DNA from: Littorina saxatilis
Lineage: Eukaryota; Mollusca; Gastropoda; Littorinimorpha; Littorinidae
Assembly: GCF_037325665.1 (NCBI RefSeq)
Contig: NC_090250.1
Span: forward strand, 33,454,015 to 33,518,014
Direction of reading: 5' to 3'
Length of the DNA: 64,000 nucleotides
Both the position numbers and the translations under genes were made by a program. Shown here in pieces: positions 53,801 through 63,998 of this stretch. Under the pieces are notes generated by a model that ran no database searches, was not told where the DNA came from, and worked only from the letters and a program-made list of their open reading frames with translations. Numbering within the stretch: the first letter of the stretch is position 1; every line of letters starts with the position of its first letter.

Positions 53801-56800
53801 CCATCTTGCCAAATTTGGTACTGATAGACTGAATAGTGTCCAAGAAATATCCAACGTTAAAGTTTTCCGGACGGACGTCCGGACGGACGGACGGACGACT
53901 CGGGTGAGTACATAGACTCACTTTTGCTTCGCATGTGAGTCAAAAATAAAATAAAAAAAGCAAGGTCCCGAAAGAAAGAAATTGGGGGTTCTGACCAAAG
54001 GTCCGTAAGTAGTCCCCTCTCCTAGGTAGTACTGTGGTAGGATCTATGACAATTCAATACATGTCAGTTATCAGTATTCAGCAGTTAAAAGGGACAAAAA
54101 GTAGGGACGCACACTTTGTCACAACACCGTCTTCAACATTTACATCAACACCCACCTGAACCAGAGACTTGACAGACGGTTGAAACACCAGGTTAACGTT
54201 CAGTAGGAAAGAGCGAAGCAAGGGGTGGGGGTAGGCGGCCAGTCGTGACACCAGGCTCGTCAACAGGAGGTTAGAGTACAGAGAGTTCTGCACCATGCCC
54301 TCCAGTCGGCCAAACACTGCAGCTAAAAAGGGTCCTGCAAGAAAACAACATTTAAACTTTTTGTTAAAATAGGAGAACAGAATATCCTATGTTCACCATA
54401 ATTATCTTAAAAGTTCACCCAGTTTAAAAAAAAGAAAGAAATTACAACTTTCTGTAAAACTAAGAAATCCAAATATCCGTTATTCATCATGCTTTTTTCT
54501 TGATATTTCACTAATTTAGATTTTTATACATGCGTGAACATTTGTGCGGGCATATAAACGTACAAAATCACTTGAAACTTGGCTTTTGAGGTATCATTTA
54601 AAGGTTGCTTACAACACACTTTTGTTTGAATTTCTTTCTTTATTTGGTGTTTAACGTCGTTTTCAACCACGAAGGTTATATCGCGACGGGGAAAGGGAGG
54701 GAGATGGGATAGAGCCACTTGTTAATTGTTTCTTGTTCACAAAAGCACTAATCAAAAAATTGCTCCAGGGGCTTGCAACGTAGTACAATATATTACCTTA
54801 CTGGGAGAATGCAAGTTTCCAGTACAAAGGACTTAACATTTCTTACATACTGCTTGACTAAAATCTTTACAAACATTGACTATATTCTATACAAGAAACA
54901 CTTAACAAGGGTAAAAGGAGAAACAGAATCCGTTAGTCGCCTCTTACGACATGCTGGGGAGCATCGGGTAAATTCTTCCCCCTAACCCGCGTTTTTTTGG
55001 TTTTTTTTAATGACATATAACAAATGAGTACAAGTGCAGAATTATTACTTTCTGAGAGACAACTTGAAAAATATTGAAAATTAGACATTATACATACATG
55101 TAATTACAAGATCTTGTACAAGGTAACAATAATCAAAATTGAGTGCATTAAAATAAATATAAACTGAAACTGACAATAACACAATCAAGTATAGATCTAA
55201 CAAAATTACAAAACAATATTCACATTCAATACAAATACAAGTTAAGGAGCAAGTAAAAATGTCGCATGTGGCATTACAGTACAGCTTAAAATAACATGAT
55301 CTGAGGTGAATACAAACTACAGAATAGTACTTGTGCTAAAAGCAAAGACAGTAAAGAGACAATAAAAATATAGTGTACATTGGACATGATTGACTGGCTG
55401 TCTACAAAGGCTGAAATAAAGCAAATTAAACAAACAACTGAAGTAAAAGAAAACAGGATTTTACTGATGAAGAAAAATACATGGGTAATACAAAATTAAC
55501 AAAGCTTTGCCATATAAAAGTTAAACGTGAGCTGCAAAGGCGGTGCACAAATTTTAACATCACAATATTACTTCCGTTAACTTAAAAGCCATTAAATCTA
55601 GAAGAAGAAAAATTAACCATAAGTTCATCTAAAACGTAATGTGCTGTTTCAGAATAAAAATGTAATGAAAAATAAAGTGTGCTCTAACAGCAGGATACAG
55701 TGGAACCGCCTTTTAAAGACCCCCATTGAAGACTCCCTCTCTTAAAAGACCCTCTTTTATGAGATTTTCTATTCATATATTTCATAACCTCTGTAATATT
55801 TACCACCAATAAACTGACCCCCTCCTTTATAAGACCTTTTTATTTGTTTGTTTGCTTAACGCCCAGCCGACCACGAAGGGCCATATCAGGGCGGTGCTGC
55901 TTTGACATATAACGTGCGCCACACACAACACAGAAGTCGCAGCACAGGCTTCATGTCTCACCCAGTCACATTATTCTGACACCGGACCAACCAGTCCCAG
56001 CACTAACCCCATAATGCCAGACGCCAGGCGGAGCAGCCACTAGATTGCCAATTTTAAAGTCTTAGGTATGACCCGGCCGGGGTTCGAACCCACGACCTCC
56101 CGATCACAGAGCGGACGCCTTACCACTAGGCCAACCTACCACTAGGCCAACCGTGCCTCCTTTATAAGACCTGGTTTTCTCTGATTTTAGAGGTCTTAAA
56201 AGGGGGGTTCCACTGTACTACATAAATTCATTCATTAGAACTAAAAATCAGAAACTGCACAGGAAAATAGAATCAATGTTTGATGCTATGAGGCGGTTGC
56301 AACAAAACTGTATGTCAGCACAATGAACATTTCAAGGAAAATTTGGCCCATCTCTAAGTTGTCCAAAATGACTAGGACAACCATTATCATGATAATGATC
56401 TCATGAAAGTGAGACGGAATACACGCAGGAGACTGCTATTCAGTATGAGCAACAAAGAACCGCCAGAAAAAATGGGTCGGTGGTGGGGGGGACAGAAACA
56501 AGGAGTAGGGGAGAGGAAATACGCAAATGGGAAACCCCAGTTACATGGCCATAGCTAGCTTGGAGGTAAAATGGCAGTTAATTAATTACATGAAGCTAGC
56601 CTGAATATGAAAGCACATCAGATAAAATGGAAGGTACAAATTGACACATCTAGGAACTGAAAGAAAACATGACCATGAACAGTGCAGGGGTTTTGTGTTT
56701 TACAAACACCAGTTTTCTCCTAAAATGTTCACTTCACACTTAAGAACACTTATAGACACATTCCTCATGTCACACACCACATAGCTAAACCTACCATAAA

Positions 56801-58926
56801 GCATCCAGACCTGACAGTTAAACATATGTTGGCACAAAAAAGGGGGGCAAGGAAGACCAACAATTTCATATATATTCAAGTTGTGCACACAACTAGAAAA
56901 ATGTTGAACAGCTCTTGCAGCTACTTGTTAAAGATTTGAGAGAGCTTAGTGATCACTGTTTGCAATTGCCAGACATTTCTGGTAATTTACGTGTGTGAAA
57001 ATACTGGAAAACAAAATCATCAACTAGTCAGTCCTGGTTTTGATCACATTTGACAGGTAACCAAAATTCAAGCATGCCCCATTCTCCCCCTCTCTCTCCT
57101 ACTCCCCCATCTCTCTTCCCCCACCCATTTAATAGAAGCAAGTACGTGTACTGCAAAAGCTGGAACTGCTCAAATGTGTTGAAGCTGCCAAAAATTAGGC
57201 TTACAGTAGTACACTGCAAGCAAATCACTTCTTTCTTCACTTCTGCCTGCAAACACGACATTAAAATCTCCAACCCTCCAATCCAAACTGTTGTACATAT
57301 ATAACATTACCCTGTGTCAATTTAAAATATCACCTGGTACCTTTGTGGGCCAAGTAAAAGCATGCGACAAAGACAACAGCTTACGCTACAAAGACGACAC
57401 GAGGAGAAAGCCGAAGGAGTTACAAAGCCACAAGGAAGCCTCAACATCTGGACATGGCAGCAATGAAAAAAGAACAGCAAAGGCGTTGCTTGGCGACTGG
57501 AAGAGAAAAAGAGGTAACGACAAAGCCTGGCTTACCGATGTTGGGGGCAGCATTAGAATACCTCAGAGCTGTCGGTAAGGGTCGCAGGCCTGCAGAGTAA
57601 GATGAAGGTGACATTAAAAACCCAGGGCTCATGGGGCTCATGAGAAATGCCCGTGACATGTCGTCAGGAGTGCGATTCAGGGGTGACAGGATGCGACATT
57701 TACCTCCAAGAGAGACATCCTTGCCGGGGTTCAGGCCGAGACTCTTGGGGGGCAGCGCTGTTCTGACCTGGGAGGAGGAGGTGGGGGCTGGATTCGTTGT
57801 AGTCGAAGCTGTTGCAGAAGTTGATGTTGCAGTAGATATGTCAGAAGACTGAGCTGGACCTGTCCTCTTCTCTGAACTCATCCCATCTTGCGCTCGAGAA
57901 CTGAGGGCAGCATCCACTGACTTCTTTGCACTGGAGTCTTGCCCTGCTCCCTGCTTGCCCGTCAGCGACTTGAGCAGGTTGTCCAGGGAGTTCAGACTCT
58001 CCTCCAGGGACACGCTTGAGGACTCGGCAGACAGGTTCATCTCGTTCAGAAAGGCCAGGAAAGAGTCCAGGTCATGGAGGCACGAGTGCAGTTTGTCATG
58101 GTCGATACTGGGGGGAGGGGGCTGGGAAAGGGCAGAGGAGGAGGAGGAAGGGACTTTATTGCACTGCCGGTCTGCTATCACAGAAGAGGAGGAGGAGTCT
58201 GAGGGGCCTTTGGCTAGAGCAGCGTTGTCACCGCCACCCAACCTACTAGCACCGCTGGGTCTCTGGTCACTGTTTGTCTGCGACTCTAACGTCAGCGAGT
58301 CTGGGGGGTGAACACTTCCTGGGTCCGGCACGTTTCCATGGGACAACAACTTCACCGTAGAATTGCTCCGCTGTCTCTCCACAGCAGTGTCCGAACCAGC
58401 ATCCTTGCTGGTATCTTTACCGCTTTCTCTGGAAGCAGTCCCCTCAACCTTCACTGCTATGTTGCCGTAAGCAACAGACGGGACTGGGTGGTCCAGGACA
58501 GCATCGGGCGGGGGATGCTCACCGTCGTAAGGTGCTGACCAGTTGCGACACGCACGTGCACACTGCTCCAGGACTGCACGCGCCTGTAGGAGGTACTCTG
58601 TGTAACAGCTCTCAGAGAAAGAGCTGGCCTCTTCAGGTATAGAAGTTGTTAATTCCATGCTGGCAACAGAAGCCGTGTCGCTGCCTGGTTTTCTGCACAA
58701 AGGATGAAATCGAATTGCATTTAATACATGCAAAGTTAAGCTACACCTCTCTCTCTTTCTCTCTCTTTCTTTCTCTCTCTTTCTTTCTCTCTCTCTTTCC
58801 CTCTCTCTTTCTCACTGCTTTACACATGTGAATGTTTTCCAAAAACAATAAGTGAGGTTAGAACTAATATACATATTTTACTGTGTCTTAATACAAGCAG
58901 GAATGTAAGCATGCACACACGAACGT

Positions 58927-59005
<79 letters not shown>

Positions 59006-62000
59006 ATCTCTGTTAGTATCAAATAAATCGATCAGCAACCGACTGTACAAATGAAACTGTACATGGTTAAAATATATTCTCAGCACCACTGTTACACATT
59101 TTGCTAAAAGCAATGATAAACACAATAACACTAATAAGTAATATACAACCATACTACTTTTTTTAAACCAATTTCATTGACCCCTACATTATCTAAAATC
59201 ATCTTTTTCTTTTCTTGTCCTTTGTTCCATTATTTCTTGTCCTTTTCCGTAATAGTCATTTTTCAGAGTGAACACACTTACTGCTCAAACTCTGGCAGAG
59301 TTTCCAATGTTTTGTTCTCTTTCTTGGATCGGAAAAAACTTCTCCTTCGAGGTTGACCTCTTGTTGGTACCTTAACCAGCTCAGCAGGTGTGCTAATACT
59401 AGCACTCCTACCTGCATCAGTTCTATCAAGAAAACACACACCAGTGTCAGTACAGCATGCATGCAATGCTCACTCACACGAACAACAAACCATGCCAAAA
59501 GCAACCCCATGGCCCAACAACCAAAAGCAAAAGGTACCGTCCTTCAAACTGCTTTGTAAGCAATCACATGCAACAACACTGATCTGTCCGAGCTTTCAAT
59601 CAATCAATGACGCTTATATCGCGCATATTCCGTGGGTACAGTTCTAGGCGCTCTGCAGTGATGCCGTGTGAGATGAAATTTTATACGGCCAGTAGATTGC
59701 AGCCATTTCGGCGCATATTTACCTTTCACGGCCTATTATTCCAAGTCACACGGGTATAGGTAGACAATTATTAACTGTGCCTAAGCAATTTTGCCAGGAA
59801 AGACCCTTTTGTCAATCGTGGGATCTTTAACGTGCACACCCAATGTAGTGTACACGGGGGGGAGGGTTCGGACACCGAAGAGAGTCTGCACACAAAGTTG
59901 ACTCTGAAATAAATTTCCGCCGAACCTGGGATCGAACTCACGCTGACAGCGGCCAACTGAATACAAATCCAGCGCGCTACCAACTGAGCTATATCCCCTT
60001 TCATGTGTGATCAGAGTATCCTTCCACATTGACCAATACCAAAACTCTACAGAGATTTTGTGTGTGGAGTGGGATTTTTTGTTGCATGAATTAATTTTGA
60101 AACAGTCACTAATGTCAATCTGCAAAATTAATTTGTACAAAAATTCCCACTCGGCACAGAATATGGCTGTGCTGTTGATTTTTGGTATGTGTTCAAGTTA
60201 AAGCATGCTCTTATCCTATGTAAAAGCCTGCACAGATCTGTGGTGGTGTACATGATTGCTTAGACAAGAAGGAATGTACCTTTAAGATTAGACAGCAGCA
60301 AGATTTAGTTAAGAGGAAAATAACACACAGAAGACATCTTCAAACAGTAATTTTGAGCAAACAGCACTAACGGTTGGCCTGAAGGCAATCTGTAGTACAG
60401 TAATAAACAAGCTCTCACTCTCACAATGCCTTGTGTGTTCTGGTGCTAACAAAGAGACACAAACTATGAATATGCAAGACATTTCTTTTCGTCATGACTT
60501 TGCATTCATATTCATATACTCTGTTAAGGTGTCAGTACCTAAAAACAGGAGGCATACACGTTAGATTGAGATTTTATTTCACAAAATGTGATTATGATAA
60601 AGAGAGTGTCTCTATAAGTTATTGTAAACTTTTGCATCAAAATGAAGCTACTATATTTGAAGCTGGAAATACACTGTCAAATTCTTTGAGTTAACATAAC
60701 TTCAGAATGATAATTAAGACTATCTTGTGCAATAATGCAAATATAAAAGCACATGACTTTTTGTAAGCTTTTCACCCATACCATATTGGCTGCTGTTACT
60801 TGTCCAACGATCTAAAACCTTAGCAGGGATAATCACTGATTATCTACTATAGCCTCTAGAATATGTTTTTTCAGTAGGAAGTGTGCTTCTAGAGTACAGT
60901 CGAACTCGCTTAAGACGAATCACTGGGGATCGGAAAAAAAGTTCGTCTTAACCAAAATTCGTATTAAGAAAATTGATTGATTTTTTTTTATTTTTTATTT
61001 TTTTTAAGTCTTGTACATTTTATGGTGTTTCAATTTGTTTCTTTCGCAACTTTCATGCTGCTTCACGTTTAGACAATAAAGTGACATATTCAGTTACATG
61101 TTCATGTGTGTCTCATGTTGAGTGATGATTGTTGAGTTTGAGTGAGAGTGAGCACACAGATGTTTCATCCAGTTGTTACGTTTTTGGTCACACACACGCA
61201 CACACTGACACTGTCCACATTCGCGGTGTTCCTATCATTTGTCCGGAATCACTTACCTTGGCGACGGGTAGCAAACCTTGGCCAATTTAGTTTTTGTTTG
61301 TTTGTTGCAACATGATGTTCAAATCCAAATCGAAAGCACTGACTGACTGATAAACTATCGCGAACCGGCGAACGCAAACGTTGAGAGTGTGGTTTCCCTT
61401 GTCCAAGGGAAACCACTCTGGCATCTATATTTTTTGGCAATGGCTTCCTAAACATTGATGTTTCGTTTTTGGTATTCGCGAAGGAAATAAACGTCAGTCA
61501 GTCATTCATGTTCAGTGTCTGAGCTATCAATCACTTTGATTCTAAATTTGAAATTGTTTTGTGAGTACAGTGTAATTAGTTTAACTTTATTCAGTGATCG
61601 GTTGAGCAATGGTTCAAGCAGTCGACGCAAGGGAAGACTTTGACACATGTATTCAAACTTCTCAAATTCCCATGATATGTCGATCTCGGGACGAGTTTAA
61701 AGATTTCGTCATAAGCGTGAGTAAATTACAGACATTATGCATGCTTGGGAATCCAAAAAGTGCTCGTTATAAGCATAAATTCGTTATAAAGAATTCGTTT
61801 TAAGCATTTTTTTTAAGCATGAAGAAAGAGGTATTCAGTTGGGAACTTAAAACTAATACGTTATAAGTCAAAATTCGTAACTAGCGTGTTCGTTTTAAGT
61901 GGGTTCGACTGTAAATGGACTCTTCTGCAGATTTCACAGCTCACATACAAATACAAAATATGACATATAAATAAACTATTACTGAAACAAAGCCAAAATA

Positions 62001-62922
62001 TGAGAAAGGTAAAGATTTTGACACAAACACATCACAAGCCTGTTGTGAACTGAGAGTTTTAAAACAAAAATAACCATCCAAGAGTCCTCAAAAGAAAAAG
62101 AAGTATAAGCAAGACCTGATGTAAATACCAAAATAAAACAAAAACAATAGGTGCAGCATTATGCAAGCTCTGTTTATTAAAGTTTACACTCTCATTCTCA
62201 AGACTGCAAAATAATTCTTTTAGCGAGCTAATTACTTTTTTTATTCCAGTGCTCATGCACAGTTTCCACGGTAGCATAAACATTCCATCATGCAAGCAAA
62301 ATGCTCCAAGACATGTTTATTAATATGGCACTCATGACTACACTAGCCTAACCAACCTTTTCATACTCAGTATTGGCAGGATACAGCCGTAACTGGTACG
62401 AACAGACAGCTGTAATTTCACAATGCAATTAGCCACTCTCTGCACTTAAACTTCTGATTCTGATAGTACCGACAGAGCATATTCATCAAGCATTTACAAA
62501 ATCATGCCATGCAACAAAAACATGTCATGCAAAGTAACAGGTTTCTGGCCAACCTCCATCATCTTAGCTCCAGTGACCAACCCAACCTATTGTCAATATA
62601 TCCATGCAAGAACCCACATCCTATAACCAAGTGCCTTCAAGCATGTTAGAAAACACACTCACACACACACACGAATCAAAAGAGCACAATCTCAAGATGC
62701 ACTTCATACCTGCTGAGTGGCTGTGAGCGGCCAGTGAGTACAGGTGAGGGTGTGCCTGTGGGGGCGGGGCCTAAGCCCTGGGGGGCGGGGCTGGGAGAGG
62801 GGTAACTCATGCAGCAGACAGGCCGAAGGGAGAGAAACTTCTCAGCGCTCTTGCCGTACAGGTCAAGGTCACGGACAGCCCGCCGCTGACTGACCATCAC
62901 ATGGGTACATGGAATCAGGTAC
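50538..62922 (-). CDS. FHIP1: FHIP1-type protein (FTS and Hook-interacting protein; FAM160A), last six exons
   Basis: Joined exons 62922-62710, 59407-59282, 58692-57536, 54334-54156, 52167-51966 and 50827-50538 (- strand) give about 721 codons plus TGA; all phases match. The C-terminal part, GPFLAAVFGRLEGMVQNSLY, PHPLLRSFLLNVNLVFQPSV, VLSSVRQKVDNYA and LLEEFLKELAALSLEHSVLY, closely follows human FHIP1A/FHIP1B (PQPLLRSFLLNTNMVFQPSV; FLKELAALAQEHS). FHIP joins AKTIP (FTS) and Hook adaptors in the FHF complex, which links early endosomes to dynein. The large middle exon is Ser-rich and probably disordered. N-terminal exons lie beyond the window or past the DIRS insertion at 63127. Introns hold many transposons. 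Confidence 0.9.
51028..51730. mobile_element. TIR element with a LINE 3' end inside it (FHIP1 intron)
   Basis: Inverted arms of about 140 bp: AATAGACGATTTTCGAG..., TTTGCACAGACAAACATTGCC, CTCTCGCTAGTGACTGG at 51028-51170, and their complements at 51588-51730. Inside (about 51195-51537) is a LINE-like 3' end, CAAGCGCAGAGCATAATTG ... GCGCTATATAAATGCTCATT followed by (TTA)n. Confidence 0.75.
51966..52167 (-). CDS. FHIP1: FHIP1 penultimate exon
   Basis: Acceptor GAGCAG|GTTTTATCG, donor CCTTCAG|GTAATG. Encodes VLSSVRQKVDNYAVTTRNFS to FFGGQFSKPRAATMSEMPS. Aligns with the VLASVKNKIEQFA region of human FHIP1A. Confidence 0.92.
52396..53942 (+). mobile_element. RC-2 repeat interrupted by RC-3 (FHIP1 intron)
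   Basis: Starts AACAAGAAGGGCAAAGCCCA (hairpin GGGC-AAA-GCCC), then GACTCACATG. Ends with the hairpin ACTCACTTTTGCTTCGCATG TGAGTC. Rich in TGACCTTGACC. It is collinear with the copy at 31808-32540, apart from an insertion at 52780-53491. Confidence 0.88.
52780..53491 (-). mobile_element. RC-3 repeat nested in RC-2
   Basis: Read on the - strand: AACAAGAAGAGCAAACGCTC (hairpin GAGC-AAAC-GCTC), GAGTCACTT, ... and a terminal hairpin GAGTCACTT/AAGTGACTC. It contains a GGCCGG(CCGT) tract and two near-repeats of TAACGTTGG(A/G)CTTTTCTCGG (52860, 53161). The empty site in the 31808-32540 copy shows no target duplication. Confidence 0.85.
54156..54334 (-). CDS. FHIP1: FHIP1 exon with the most conserved block
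   Basis: Acceptor TTCTTGCAG|GACCC, donor GTTCAG|GTGGGT. Encodes PFLAAVFGRLEGMVQNSLYS, NLLLTSLVSRLAAYPHPLLR and SFLLNVNLVFQPSVKSLVQ; nearly identical in pattern to human FHIP1A. Confidence 0.94.
54627..54992 (-). mobile_element. SINE family A, - strand (FHIP1 intron)
   Basis: CTTTATTTGGTGTTTAACGTC at the left to CTTCCCCCTAACCCGCG at the right. A duplication is not clear because the flanks are T-rich. 54993-55695 holds no gene. Confidence 0.85.
55696..56217. mobile_element. TACAGTGGAACC MITE (pogo/Tigger-like), split by a SINE
   Basis: Inverted ends TACAGTGGAACC(G/C) and complement GGTTCCACTGTA; TA at the borders fits Tc1/pogo-type targets. The interior repeats AAAAGACC/TATAAGACC. SINE B inserted at 55837-56155. 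Confidence 0.8.
55837..56155 (-). mobile_element. SINE family B inside the MITE
   Basis: 16-bp target duplication CCTCCTTTATAAGACC at 55821-55836 and 56156-56171. Its tRNA head contains a short internal duplication (CCACTAGGCCAACC twice). Confidence 0.92.
56218..57535. other. FHIP1 intron, nothing recognised
   Basis: Unique-looking sequence with a pyrimidine-rich stretch at about 57070-57125. The + strand frame at 57291-57578 overlaps the exon boundary and has no support. Confidence 0.4.
57536..58692 (-). CDS. FHIP1: FHIP1 large central exon
   Basis: 1,157 bp; acceptor TTTGTGCAG|AAAACC, donor ACATCG|GTAAGC. It begins KPGSDTASVASMELTTSIPE, then a probable helical block SFSESCYTEYLLQARAVLEQ-CARACRNWSAPYDGE. 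About 250 residues of Ser/Thr/Pro-rich, probably disordered sequence follow. A helical segment (LHSCLHDLDSFLAFLNEMNL, SLEESLNSLDNLLKSL) lies in the middle. It ends with a serine-proline block (SPLNRTPDDMSRAFLMSPMS). Such a region separates the conserved parts in FHIP1 proteins, and SP sites suggest phosphorylation. Confidence 0.88.
58742..58812. repeat. (CTTT)n/(CT)n tract
   Basis: Pyrimidine microsatellite just upstream (- strand) of the central exon; on the sense strand it is purine, so it does not form the acceptor tract. Confidence 0.9.
58929..59004. repeat. (AC)n microsatellite
   Basis: About 38 perfect AC units in an FHIP1 intron. Confidence 0.97.
59282..59407 (-). CDS. FHIP1: FHIP1 exon with a basic motif
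   Basis: 126 bp, phase-compatible with its neighbours only when the second of two tandem acceptors is used (GCAG-GTAG|G). The first would bring a stop at once. Encodes SASISTPAELVKVPTRGQPR, RRSFFRSKKENKTLETLPEF and E; a basic cluster RRRSFFRSKK. Confidence 0.82.
59596..59998 (-). mobile_element. SINE family C, near full-length (FHIP1 intron)
   Basis: On the - strand it starts GGGGATATAGCTCAGTTGG (tRNA-like, box B GAGTTCGATCC), then AGAGTCAACTTTGTGTGCAG and a body with CGATTGACAAAAGGGTC, ending in (TTGA)n. Related truncated copy at 5800-6066. Confidence 0.85.
60005..60245. mobile_element. Foldback MITE
   Basis: Inverted blocks ACCAATACCAAAA / TTTTTGGTATGTGT, GTGGGATTTTTTGT / ACAAAAATTCCCAC and AATTAATTTTG / CAAAATTAATT. 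Same family as 10849-11110. 60246-60894 holds nothing recognised. Confidence 0.65.
61257..61455 (-). CDS. Exon-like ORF in the pogo-like element, - strand
   Basis: ATG at 61455, 66 codons, MFRKPLPKNIDARVVSLGQG... FATRRQ, then a strong donor CCAAG|GTAAGTG. No family recognised. An internal palindrome (GGTTTCCCTTGTCC/GGACAAGGGAAACC) lies within. May be a 5' coding exon of the element or of a captured gene, or chance. Confidence 0.35.
61609..61716 (+). CDS. Exon-like ORF in the pogo-like element, + strand
   Basis: ATG in context GAGCAATGG, 36 codons MVQAVDAREDFDTCIQTSQI... EFKDFVIS, then donor TAAGC|GTGAGT. It starts 153 bp from the divergent ATG at 61455. No family recognised. Confidence 0.35.
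61914..62709. other. FHIP1 intron, nothing recognised
   Basis: AT-rich, short CA tract near 62655; no repeat boundaries seen. Confidence 0.4.
62710..62922 (-). CDS. FHIP1: FHIP1 exon, first one in the window
   Basis: Acceptor CTTGACTTCAG|GTACC, donor CTCAGCAG|GTATG, 213 bp. Encodes YLIPCTHVMVSQRRAVRDLD, LYGKSAEKFLSLRPVCCMSY, then a Pro-rich loop (PSPSPAPQGLGPAPTGTPSP). It starts with the last base of a codon, so at least one exon lies upstream (higher coordinates). Confidence 0.85.
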
Positions 62923-63422
62923 CTGAAGTCAAGAGAGCAACATGTAAGATACAACACAAACAAAAAAGTCATAACAGCACAGAAATCACAGAGTAATATT
63001 CCAAAATGACGTGTTGGCTCTCTTAGCATCCAGCAACTCTGTCATGCAAGAAAGGTCATACAAAATTAAAACAGAGGCACACACGCACGCACACACTCAC
63101 TGATGCATGCACACACACACACACATATTAAAAATTTTAGTAATAAATTTTCATTTGATTAATATACTTACCCAACTCACATATAGCAATTAACCCATAG
63201 TTCAGTGCTGATACCGCTGTACGCGTCCCCTTAGCAACAAGGAAGACGCCTCTAAAAAAGAGTGACCGAGACCCGTAAGGGTATCCAGGCCAGCCCGTAA
63301 GGGAGGCTGCCTTCCATATGCGCGCGCATATGCCGCCATCTTGTCATTCTACACGAAGCCCAACTCACTACTTTTTTAGACCCCCATACCCCCCACAGCG
63401 GGGAGGCGGGAGGGAATAAACG

Positions 63423-63520
63423 ATGTGAGTTGGGTAAGTATATTAATCAAATGAAAATTTATTACTAAAATTTTTAATTAAATTACATATCTTACCCAAC
63501 TCACATATAGCAGATTGCTA
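63423..63520 (-). repeat. Internal complementary region of the second DIRS element
   Basis: First 56 bp complementary to the end at 63127-63182; the remainder (ACATATCTTACCCAACTCAC) presumably matches the other end outside the window. Confidence 0.85.
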
Positions 63521-63545
63521 CTATAGGAGGAGGGTACTTACCAAC

Positions 63546-63998
63546 TTAAGACCGCAGGACCTGCCCTGCAGCCACGAGAGCAGGCAAAGCCGCACTGCCA
63601 TCTTGCCGCCTTGCAGCAATGTCTCTCAAATAAAAATTGATGAACACGTCCTCAGATTTCCAATAAGCCGCCGCCAGGACCTCTGATAGGCGCCCTGAGC
63701 GAAGCACGGCCACAGAAGACGCCCAAGCCCTCGCTTCGTGCGTCCTGGCTGACGTAAGAGGAAGCACCGCCCTGACCTCGCCAGACTGGCGTTGCCACCA
63801 TCCATAGGCTTGCTTAATGGTCAGTGAAACCCATTTAGTCAAGGTGACCTTCGAAATATCCTTCGCCCGCACAGTGTTGAGGGATATAAACAATAATTTC
63901 TGAGTTTCCGAGCGAATCGGCGAAGACCTAGACAGGTAGCTGCTTAACGCCCTGACAGGACAATTTGACAGATCGGGGTCTCCAGGAGCGAGTATATC
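63546..63998 (-). CDS. DIRS tyrosine recombinase, C-terminal part (virus-like element relic)
   Basis: Open from the window edge to the stop at 63546. It shows DLSNCPVRALSSYLSRS, then the catalytic-domain signature HEARAWASS and a C-terminal AAYWKSEDVFINFYLRD block with the candidate tyrosine. In this family the enzyme inserts a circular cDNA. The start is outside the window. Family assignment is confident from these motifs. Confidence 0.82.
   Translation of the reverse strand, partial: DILAPGDPDLSNCPVRALSSYLSRSSPIRSETQKLLFISLNTVRAKDISKVTLTKWVSLTIKQAYGWWQRQSGEVRAVLPLTSARTHEARAWASSVAVLRSGRLSEVLAAAYWKSEDVFINFYLRDIAARRQDGSAALPALVAAGQVLRS

Larger units (their letters stand above)
60895..61913. 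mobile_element. pogo-like element with TACAGTCGAAC ends
   Basis: Ends TACAGTCGAACTCGCTTAAG and its complement at 61880-61913 (TTAAGTGGGTTCGACTGTA), TA at the borders. Subterminal TTCGT(C/T)TTAA motifs recur. About 1.02 kb, no DDE transposase; it holds two exon-like ORFs on opposite strands. Confidence 0.78.

Noticed and set aside
59920-59998. tRNA gene on the - strand
   Set aside because: It continues into a SINE body shared with 5800-6066 and lacks a clean acceptor stem.
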